Assembly (NCBI GenBank): GCA_963691705.1
Contig: OY829538.1
Location: 79,800,781 to 79,864,780 of the forward strand
DNA length: 64,000 nt
Direction of reading: 5' to 3'
Source: Viola odorata
Taxonomy: Eukaryota > Streptophyta > Magnoliopsida > Malpighiales > Violaceae
The notes beneath the pieces are model-generated. The model searched no databases and was not told where the DNA came from. It saw only the letters and a list, made by a program, of their open reading frames with translations. Within the stretch, counting starts at the first letter, position 1; every line of letters starts with the position of its first letter. Made by a program: the position numbers and the translations under genes. Shown in pieces: positions 55,140 to 64,000 of the stretch.

Positions 55140-56228
55140 CTAATAGTTGTATGGCGATGTTGCTTGGATTCTGTTTTTTCTCTTTTGAAGGAACCGTTGC
55201 AGTGATCTTTTCATGGAAAGACCTGTTTGATAGCTGCTATTGATCACAGTAGTGTTGCCAACTAATTGTTGGGCGGGTAAATTAGTCGGTGAAGATGGCT
55301 CCGACCCGTTAGGAGTATTCAAGTAGTCCTCCTTTTCTCTACTTGCAAGCAGTAAAATGGCTCTAGCCTGCAACACAAATCAAGAAAAATACATTACTAA
55401 TTAATTAATTAATTAATTAATTACATGATGAAATTCATTTTTCATAAAAAAAAAATGTATATATTCAAATAAAAAGACGTGATTTTTAGTTTATATGAGA
55501 ATCGGGTTGAATACTCTCAGCAAGTAATTTTTTTTGGATCTAATCGCGATATATATTTAGTTTTTGTTAGGCCAAACACCGCGTATGGGTCACTGTATAT
55601 TGACTATTTTGCTCCTGACATTTCCTAGAAGCTGCAGTTCATGCATGATACTCCCTGTTATATTTTCTAATTTTTTTAACCAAAAAAATATTCTCTCAAA
55701 CTATAATGCTCTTTTACCATGGAACTAACAGAGAAAAGCATGCCTCATCTAACCTTACCTAACATTCAAAGCGTAATAACTAATAACGTATATTTATTCT
55801 GCAAAGGAATAGGCAAGGGGTGAATATCTCTCAATTTGATTCGGTTCGATTTGGGTTTAGTAAATTTAAAAATTTAATTTCTCTTGGAAGAAGAAGATGC
55901 GTACAATTGAAATAAAATAAAAATAAATACCTGGAGTTCAGTGACGTCACCAACGAAAACTGTGCCATTGTAGAAAATGGTAAGCTGTTGCCGCTCTTCC
56001 GGCCTGTAAATTAATGCAAAAAAAGAGAGACCCATCATCAGAAACATAATTCAATTTTCCATTTTGACCCCAAATAACCTACTAAAATAATAAATTAACT
56101 AAAAGAAAAAACATTCAAGAAAGAAGAAAAAAAACTTACATGGATTGCTGTTCTTGCTCTGTTTCTTGTTCTTGTTCATGGAGATTAGGAAAGAGACGGA
56201 GTTCAAGATTGCAGCTTCTCTTCATCAT
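55140..56228 (-). CDS. JAZ repressor, JAZ7/8/13 type (copy 1)
   Basis: Three exons: 56228-56140, 56003-55931 and 55367-55140; 390 nt, 129 residues. JAZ proteins repress MYC2-type factors in jasmonate signalling. Order: an EAR motif at the N-terminus, NLELRL (LxLxL), recruiting TOPLESS directly; a ZIM/TIFY domain with an intact TIFYNG core (QQLTIFYNGTVFVGDVTELQ); and a Jas helix SMKRSLQRFLQKRKNRIQ with ending ATSPYNY. The LPIAR segment that clamps jasmonoyl-isoleucine against COI1 is absent, as in Arabidopsis JAZ8, which is known to resist degradation. Splits fall in the places usual for JAZ genes. The start is the first of two ATGs (MMKRSCNLELRL). Confidence 0.92.
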
Positions 56229-56374
56229 CTTTCAATTTCTTTTGCAAATCTTTGATGGAAAATGGCAGAATATGTAAATTCAAGCGGATGTAAATCTTCT
56301 TTTTTTCTTGAGAGAGAAAATTATGAATATTTATGATGAGAAAATATGGAGAAGAGAAGAGAGAGAGGTTGGGA

Positions 56375-56383
56375 TTATATATA
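56375..56383 (-). promoter_or_regulatory. TATA box of JAZ copy 1
   Basis: Minus strand CTTATATATAATCCC, about 150 bp upstream of the ATG at 56228. Confidence 0.6.
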
Positions 56384-56485
56384 AGAAAAAGAAATTGTGT
56401 GTGTTTTTTTTTCTGGTGTGCGGTGGACAAGTACTTGTGGTAGCTTTTTGACAATGAAGTGATAAATAAAAAAATAAAGGTCATA

Positions 56486-56636
56486 CACGTGAAGTACAAA
56501 AACTCGACACAAAAAACGCACAGGGCGACAAAAGAAGTTTATTTTGCACGTGAAACACACTTTGCACCTTTTATTTATAGTTCAACTGTCAGCTTTTCGT
56601 GCATCATTTTCTCTGTCTAAATTTGTTGAGCACGTG
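56486..56636. promoter_or_regulatory. Three G-boxes upstream of JAZ copy 1
   Basis: CACGTG occurs at 56486-56491, 56547-56552 and 56631-56636, within about 410 bp upstream of the start codon. G-boxes are the binding site of MYC2-type bHLH factors, which activate JAZ genes in the jasmonate feedback loop. A further GAGCACGTGTCTGATT copy lies near 57078. Site function is inferred. Confidence 0.6.
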
Positions 56637-56639
56637 TCT

Positions 56640-59600
56640 GATTCTAATATGTCGACTTAATTTCTTTTTATAAATGATGGTAAAATTCGAATCTAATTTT
56701 ACTCTGAGTTTATACTGATATTTTTATCACCCGCAGATAACTTAACTTATTTTGGGTTGGCCTATTGAAAACATGTGTATATAAAAATAAATATTTTAAT
56801 CATTATGTACTCTTTCCGAATTTTGCTAGTTGTCTAGTTCGATCATTTTACTTTTATCTTTTTAGTTGTCCGTTTTTCATTTCCTATGCTGTTAGTTGAT
56901 ATTTTTTTAATATTATTTTTATCTTTCGTATAAGTTACAGAATGCAACCCAATCAATGTAAAATATATTAATTTTGAATTGAATTAGTGAAGTCTATTTG
57001 TAACAAATAATTAATAATTGATTATCTTGATTCGTATGATTATGGTAAAATAGACAAAAAAAATTGTAACTTATTATTGAGCACGTGTCTGATTTTAGTA
57101 GGTCGACTAATTGATTTGTTTTTGCGGCTAATTACTTTTATGATTATTGAATTAATTTTTAATGAAGATTCCAGATCACAAAAGAGAATTTGATTAGTGC
57201 TTTAATTAAGATTATTAAACGATTTGAATGATGAGGTTCATGTGATATGATTTGTGATCTAACTGTCGGCTGATTATAAGTATTTTGTTTTGACCTGGGC
57301 ACCGAAATGTTGTTAAGGTGGTGTTGAACTTTTTGCGCTTAACTGTGGAAAATTAAGGGGGGAAATTAAGCGTATTGGACAACGTGTGCCTTTTCTACAG
57401 CTGACACCTGTTAAAAATAAACGTTTTAGGGAAATGCTCAAAGTTGGTTGTTGTGGTGACTCATGAAGCACATACCAGACATTGGTGCGGACACGAAACA
57501 TAAACACTATGATATTAAATTTTTAAAAATTATAAAATACAGGCACACGAATACATGTAAAATTAAATTTAAATTATACTATATACTGTAGGTATAAAAT
57601 TAAATACTAGAATTGTGGAGGGATATTAATTAGCAATTTAATTTGTTATTAATATTGTTCACAATAATATAAAAAATAAATTTTACATATATTTTACATT
57701 AAATATCTATCTGGTATCATTAATTGTTAAGAAATTATGACTAAATAAATTGGACACGCCAAGTATAGTGTGTCTAATTTGTTTGGTTCGTTGTGTATCG
57801 GTGTTGCGACTCAGTCCGACGTAGAACAGGAAGAAAAAAAAGAATCGATTCATAGAATGTATTTTGATACTCCATTTATTTGTTATAAAATGTCGGATTA
57901 GCAATTTTCACGGGTATGAAAGGTAATCATTAATCGCAATTTTAAGAGTAATTTTTAAAATTAAGCAATTTATAATTAAAAAAATATTTAATGTATAATT
58001 TAAGAAGATAGAATGATGGATGGGAATTTATAAAGTGGTTTCTTTTAATTTTGAAGTGTAATTTCTGGGATGTTTCCAGGAAACTAAAAGGATGACCCAG
58101 TATTTCAATCATGATATGTATATGGATGGTAATTTCCAAGAACGGACAAACCGCTGTAGTTAATTTGCGACTCGGGCAAAGGGATGGTAATTGCTCTCGT
58201 AATTATCATGCAAACTGTTCTTTCATTTCATGGAAATGGCTACACTGATTTTGGTTATAACAAAATAGGTACAATACACGTTTCTTGCATTAAATCAATA
58301 TTAAAAGTCGAATTCGTGGAAAATGTTCAATGAAATTAACGAAGATTATTACTTCTTCCGTACTCAAATAAATTACGCCTAAATCATTTTTACGAAAATT
58401 AAAAAAGTGATTAATTCATATTTTTGATGTATATTTAGTCAATTATTCTTAATAACTCTAGTAAATATAATCAATCAATACTAATTGATACATTGAAAAT
58501 AAAAATAACAATGATTTAAGGATAAGGAAAAATAGCTTAAGAGTCATTTGTTTGAAGACAAAAAGAGTATTAAATAGATTTGAAAAATATTATTGTAATT
58601 ATATTCTAGTGGAGGGAATATATATAGAAAAATTATTAAAGAGTGACACATTGGAAGCTTATATAGAAGGACCCATGTGATATATCTTAATTAGAAAAAT
58701 AATATTGATGTTTTTGTTTTTTTGTTTGTTTTTCTTTCGCTATCAAAGAGTCATTATTATTATTTTTTAATATGAACAATATATTAGGAATAATCATGTT
58801 CGTATCGAATTGGTCCGTATTAAGGGATAAAGCTCTCCGGTAAATAATTCCTGCATACACAAAGATCAAGTTATAATGGTAAAGTCATCTCGATATTAAA
58901 ACATATTACAATTAGCTAATAATGATAAAAAAACATATTAAAATTATTAATCTGAAGGTCTAATAATGCTTGAATTAATTAATTTCATTATCACAAGAGA
59001 TAAAAAGGACAATTTAGTAAAAAACTTAAATAAGTGAATAGGTGAGCCTTTTCAAATCATGGTGAGCCTTTTCAAATCCTCACATACGTGTAAAACATAG
59101 GTGCATAAAGAAAGTGGGCTTTGATTGTTCGAGCCGCAAGATGAGTTGGTTCTCCTGCGGTTCTGCTGCGGCTAGAAGTTCCATTTACAATTCCGATATG
59201 TTCATATGAATTCTTGGGCCCACAAATACCTTTCCAACAGTAATATAAAACCAAAGAGATTCTCTCATCTCTATCACGTTTTGCATTTTTCAATTTAATT
59301 AATTTCGTGTTTTTTTTCTTCCCTTAGATGAGTTGATGATGACAGTTGATCAGTAGTCATTGTTGGTACTTCGTTGTCAGCAGAGAATCACTAAACTAAT
59401 TAACAGCATGGGCTTAATAACTAATTAGAGCCGAGTTATTATAATATTTCGAGCATATGAAGTTTAAAAATGAAGAGGATCGCATTAGTCTGGATAATTA
59501 TAAACAATCACTTCGGTTGGCTACTTCAAATTCAATCTAAACCGGCGGCCTACCAGAAATCGATGCTACCTTAGCCAACCCAAGAAACAAAAAAAAGATG

Positions 59601-61522
59601 GGTAAGGATGATCGGAGGCTCCTTTTTTTCATTTTATACGGCGAAATGATTTTTGTGCGGTCTTTTTCACGTTTTTAAAGTTTATAGGCGTGTAAAGGAC
59701 GTAGACACCTAACTCTATAAGCTATAAGCAAGTTGTTTTCAAAACGGGATTCAAAATTTCAAATAAGATTAAAGCCACGTTTCGGAAACTTAAGCGACAA
59801 GGATTACAACTTCGGCTAGTTGGCCAATGTCGTATCGCTCTCTGCCCAGCAGTTCCATCTTTGAATATCTTGTCATCTTTTTTCATTTATTTATTTTTAA
59901 TTAGTAGTTTTGCTTTGAAAAATGGATTCTTAATTAGATATTTGTTGTTGTCCCATGAAACGTGTGGAATTAATTATCTAAATCTTGGGGAGGAAACTAT
60001 GGTACTACTAATTAACAACTATAACATTGCGGTGGCGTGTACCTCAAGCAATTCTTGATTCCTTTTTCCTTCATTGTACTTGATTAATTACTATAGTCTA
60101 TAATAATATATGCATGAATTGGGTTTCTTGATTTTAATTAGCCACCGAAATTACTCTAAATCAATTAAATTAATCCACATGTCGATAAGTTTGTGACTCA
60201 GCAAGTAATTTCTGCGGAAAAAATTAAATTCCGATCAATTTAAACCCCATATTTACTAATATTAACAAATCATATCCTAATTTTAAGTGACGTTAATATT
60301 TGTTTCACTTCTTTTTAAAAAAATAGATTTTTCTGGCGTGAAAATTTATATAACTTAAAAACTAACGTGGGAAATATTTTTTAATTAAAAAATGGCAGTA
60401 GAGAATGTTTTTTTTCCATTCGATGTTATTTTTCTATTTTTTTCCCATATCAGCAAAAAAACTAAATTATGAAAAGTCAAACCGGTTTAAATGAAATTTT
60501 AAAATTAAGATATGCGTACAATGTTGACTAATTGAACAAATTGAAAATTAGAAGTGTTATCTGGGCATCCGTATGGGAGGGTTGGTTTTATAGTTTTCTC
60601 TCCGTGTCATAAAAAAACATGGTACCATTGTGTCGGCTGGACCCAATTGCAAGTTGCAACGGACAAGTGGGCGAGTGGGAATAAGCAGTAGACTTGGGCC
60701 CAACATTTAGGCCCAATCACAACTATTAACTTTCCCTTCGATTGGGGGGGTGGGGGGGCACAGAGAGAATTACTTTTTTAGCCTTCAGATATTTTTTTGG
60801 GTATTAGTACCCAAACCAGTATACTTACCGTTATGTGTCGTTACATGTGCAAACCCAGTCGGATTCCACGAATGTCCAGTAGTTACGGTAGCAAATGTCA
60901 TTATAATGTAACAATTTAAGGATAATTTTCGATATTGAGCGTGAGAAAATTTGTAAACGAATGTTACATCAAAAAAAGTTTAAATTTGTTTTTTATCAAT
61001 CGAATCTCTCTTTATCTAAATTCAATACATACAAAATCATTTTGAATCCTAAATTCGCTCATATTTACTAGTATTTACATAATTAGTACTAATAAGTTAT
61101 TTCATAGATGACTGATTTGATGAAAAAATATTTTTAAAAGATTGTCCAATTGTATTTTTCAAAACAATAGTTGAAAATCTGGAGTAATTATTCATTAACA
61201 TTTATTTTTTATTAATTAATATGAGGAATATATATATTTTTTCGATATTAATATGAATACTAATTATGGAATAATTAGAATTTTGTTCATTTTTAAAGAT
61301 AATAATAATTATTTTATTAAAAAAATTTAGTATATATATTTTCTATTAATTTAATATGTATAAAATAACATAGGGAATAACTAACTACAATGAAGTGTGT
61401 AAGCATATATACATATATAATGGATGAAGAAATGTTACGATCCTAATTAAATAATTAACACAATTGGGTTGAGTGGCAAAGTACAAGATTATCCTCCCCG
61501 GATTGATTAATTAACCAAAATG
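56640..61522. other. Intergenic between the two JAZ genes
   Basis: About 4.9 kb of A/T-rich DNA. A GAGCACGTGTCTGATT block with following TCGACT is duplicated (about 56629 and 57077). A weak Stowaway-like segment may lie at 58349-58620 (CTTCTTCCGTAC to GTGGAGGGAAT). A G-run occurs at 60744-60758. The minus-strand 73-codon frame at 59072-59293 has no recognisable domain. No gene called. Confidence 0.4.
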
Positions 61523-62340
61523 CTATTCCAACTTCCAAAATCTGCACCCGCGCGCCTCGTCCTTAATGTTGTAAGGAGAAGTTGCTTGGATCCGATGATT
61601 TCTCTTCTGAAGAAACCTTTGTAACGATCTCTTCATCGATAAACCACTGGTCGGGCTGTAAAGTTGTTGAGATGCCAAACTTGGCAAACTAGGATCCGAC
61701 CCACTTTCCGACCTTAATCTACCGCCCTCCATCTTTTGACTCGCAAGCAAAAGAATAGCTCTAGCCTTCAATAAAAAAAATTAAAAAATCAATCAGATTA
61801 CAATGTTCTTCATAAACTGTAACGAATTATAAAGTATAGTTACATTTTTTTTTATTAATAACGATAACCAGACTTCAACGCAAAACTTAATCCTTCTTAT
61901 TTTATAGATATACATCGAACTCGAACTTAACAACGTGGTAGAGTAGTAATAGTAATTATATTGTTATTTTTTCCTTTAAAAAAAAATAATAATTAGAGAG
62001 GATGAGGAAAAGAAAAGTGAAAAATAATAAATAATAAAAAAGACACCATATATGCTTAAATTATTACCTGAAGTTCTGCCGCATCATATCCAAAAACTCT
62101 CCGGTCAAAGAAAATACTTGGCTGTTCTTGTTGTCGTGGGTTCTCATTCCTTCAACCATTAAAAATGGTAAAGAAAAATTAAAGAAATAATTAACTAATT
62201 ACAATCCGTACATTTTCTTGAATTCATGAATCCTAAAGAAGAAGAGAGAGGAAGGAAACTTACATGCGGTGGTGGTGGTGGTGGTCGTCGGAATCGGTGG
62301 AAGTTACAAGGCGGAGTTCAAGATTGCAGTTTCTCCTCAT
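61523..62340 (-). CDS. JAZ repressor-like protein, JAZ7/8/13 type (copy 2) with degenerate TIFY motif
   Basis: Three exons, 62340-62264, 62149-62068 and 61765-61523; 402 nt, 133 residues. The N-terminus MRRNCNLELRL carries the LxLxL EAR motif, followed by a His run encoded by a GGT repeat. The ZIM region reads PSIFFDRRVFGYDAAELQ: the TIFYxG core has become SIFFDR, losing the Gly and the Thr, so dimerisation and NINJA contact are doubtful. The Jas helix SMKRSLQRFLQKRNHRIQ and ATSPYN are conserved, again without LPIAR. Same intron positions as copy 1, so the two are tandem duplicates about 6 kb apart. The C-terminus has an extra tail KDEARGCRFWKLE. Confidence 0.9.
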
Positions 62341-62493
62341 CTTGATGGTTGAAAAATGAAATAACACTTTTGTAATAATTAATTAATTACTATTTATCAG
62401 TATATATTTTGCAAGATAAAATTAATTAAAACAAAAAAAATCTAGACAACACAGACTACTGGGTTTAGAAGAGAAGAGGAGAGAGTACGAGGA

Positions 62494-62502
62494 CTTTATA
62501 TA
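62494..62502 (-). promoter_or_regulatory. TATA box of JAZ copy 2
   Basis: Minus strand TATATAAAG, about 155 bp upstream of the ATG at 62340, the same distance as in copy 1. No CACGTG box is seen in the first few hundred bases upstream. Confidence 0.6.
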
Positions 62503-62708
62503 CGAAGAAAACGAACTAGAAAGGCAAACGTTAATGTTTTTTTATTAAAAGGTTACACACGTAACGCACACAAAGCAAACACACACACAAAAAAACTATT
62601 TGTCGGGAAACTTTCATTTTTGATTTTATGCACGTTGAAAATGTTTTCTGCTTTTGTTAATGAAGAAAACATCTTTTTCCCTAATTTGGGCTTCTAATTA
62701 AAACCGCC

Positions 62709-63607
62709 GGCTTAATGACATAAAATAATTCTGATTGTTTTATTTAAATGGAACCCTAAATAATTAAAATGTTTAATTACAACCCTAGTCTTCGCAAAAA
62801 ATGTCAAATTATCTTCCTACCGTAACCGAGATCCGATGTGGCAGCGTTGACCACCGTTATGTGCCTTGTCAGTGATTATCAGGGCGCCACATCAGTGTGC
62901 CACGTAATAATGACCAGGGGGTAATTAAACAAAAAAAAAGTTAAGGGTTGCGATTAATCAAAATATTAAAGTTCAGAATTATTTTGTGTCATTTTACTTA
63001 ATTTAATCAATAACCCAAATTCCTCTTTTCCTTTCTTTTTTATATACAATGGTATAATAATAATAATAATAAAAATAAAATTAGAATTAATGCTTCATTG
63101 TTAGAATTAGAGGTAATTATGATTAATCTGGGAATAAGGTTACCTACAAAATAACTTAACGGTATAATAATAATAATAAAAATAAAATTGGAATTAATGC
63201 TTCATTGCTAAAATTAGAGGTAATCATAATTAATCTGATTAATTATGATTATTAATAGAAAGGCAACGAAACATTAATTCCATCTAGTAGGAATTAATTG
63301 AAGAAGGAAAAATAAAAAAGAAACAAAAAAAGAAAGTATAATAAAATAAATATGGCAAAAGACATAAAACAACCCTGAACTTTAATGTTTTTGTTTAATT
63401 ACCCCCTGGTCATTATTACGTGGCGCCCTGATAGTCGCTGACAAGGCACATAACGGTGGTCAACGTTGCCACATCGGATCTCGGTTATGGTAGGGGGGTA
63501 ATTTGACATTTTTTGTGAAGACTAGGATTGTAATTAAACATTTTAATAGTTCAGGGTTCCACTTAAATAAAACATTAAAATCCAGAGTTGTTTTATGTCA
63601 TTAAGCC
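62709..63607. mobile_element. Long-TIR non-autonomous DNA element
   Basis: GGCTTAATGACATAAAA at the left is inverted at the right (TTTTATGTCATTAAGCC). Inverted repeats of about 270 bp (62709-62990, 63345-63607) share CCCCCTGGTCATTATTACGT and ACGGTGGTCAACG blocks. The unique middle contains a tandem duplication (about 63050-63240, two ~110-bp units beginning GGTATAATAATAATAATAA). No clear target duplication, so MULE is only likely. Confidence 0.7.
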
Positions 63608-64000
63608 CCTTATTTAATATGCTATTGCTTTACTCTTCTGTTCTATTTTCACGCCCTATTCAATTTCCCATGTTCTTGTATATTTATAGATAGATAAATG
63701 TGTTATCACTTAATCGTATTGTATTCGAATGATACAAAAATTGTTTATTTTTAATTTAAATTTTTATTTAACCACGGACATTTTATGAGTCGTCATTTTT
63801 ATCATTTGATAATAAGGAAACGAAATCGGTCATTTTAAAATGACAGATTGAGACTGCAATAAATATATTTATAAATATATATAGTGGAAGCAAAAGACTC
63901 CCAAATTACCCTTAATAATTAGTGATGCCAAATCGAGGTACAACTTGAGGATTCATGATCACGTTTTAGGCTATCTCTAATTAATAATTACCAATTGATT
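63608..64000. other. Right edge, no gene seen
   Basis: A/T-rich intergenic sequence to the end of the window with no recognisable feature. Confidence 0.5.

Noticed and set aside
59072..59293. 73-codon minus-strand frame
   Set aside because: No similarity to a known family, no promoter or splice context that supports a gene.

Overview
This is nuclear DNA from a flowering plant, most likely a core eudicot. The genes have GT-AG introns, 5'-UTR introns and AT-rich intergenic DNA. Gene content includes chloroplast DEG5, peroxisomal glycolate oxidase, CYP71D-type P450s, an ERF factor and JAZ repressors. Intergenic space is packed with MULE, PIF/Harbinger, Stowaway, hAT and Ty3/gypsy-derived DNA. 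I cannot name the species. Gene models were built by hand from splice sites; the multi-exon models for DEG5, both glycolate oxidases, the P450 and both JAZ genes close in frame.

Region 1 (1-16.6 kb): a KH-domain RNA-binding protein runs off the left edge (-). It is followed by a 1.49-kb Pack-MULE carrying a piece of an ARF gene, a NatC auxiliary subunit (NAA38/LSMD1, +), DEG5 (-, convergent), a DUF4408/DUF761 membrane protein (-), a foldback MITE, a LINE-like 3' end and an intronless LRR receptor-like protein (+).

Region 2 (16.6-45.3 kb): a second MULE, then a rearranged tandem array. Its outer members are two complete glycolate oxidase genes (GOX-A at 21.2-24.2 kb and GOX-B at 41.7-44.7 kb) in duplicated 5.1-5.3-kb segments. 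Between them lie a cluster of Harbinger elements with GC-rich hairpins, an intact CYP71D-like P450, a 5'-truncated P450 fused to an NB-ARC fragment, two glycolate-oxidase exon-4 remnants (one behind each P450), an antisense NB-LRR fragment, an ERF gene with a degenerate AP2 domain, and an orphan POLLUX/CASTOR-like last exon. GOX-A keeps every known active-site residue. GOX-B has seven replacements, all between residues 51 and 183, including Trp108 to Leu in the substrate pocket.

Region 3 (45.3-64 kb): a Ty3/gypsy integrase/LTR piece lies inside Stowaway-like arms, followed by a 278-bp near-perfect palindrome and a hAT element nested in a G-box-carrying MITE. After these come a single-exon multipass membrane protein with a ferredoxin-reductase-like C-terminus (+) and two tandem JAZ8-type genes (-). 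The JAZ pair have an LxLxL EAR motif and a Jas helix without the usual LPIAR degron; the second has a degenerate TIFY core.

As a whole the window mixes housekeeping and organelle genes with a dynamic block where glycolate oxidase, P450 and NB-LRR pieces have been duplicated and broken, and several copies have lost residues that define their family.
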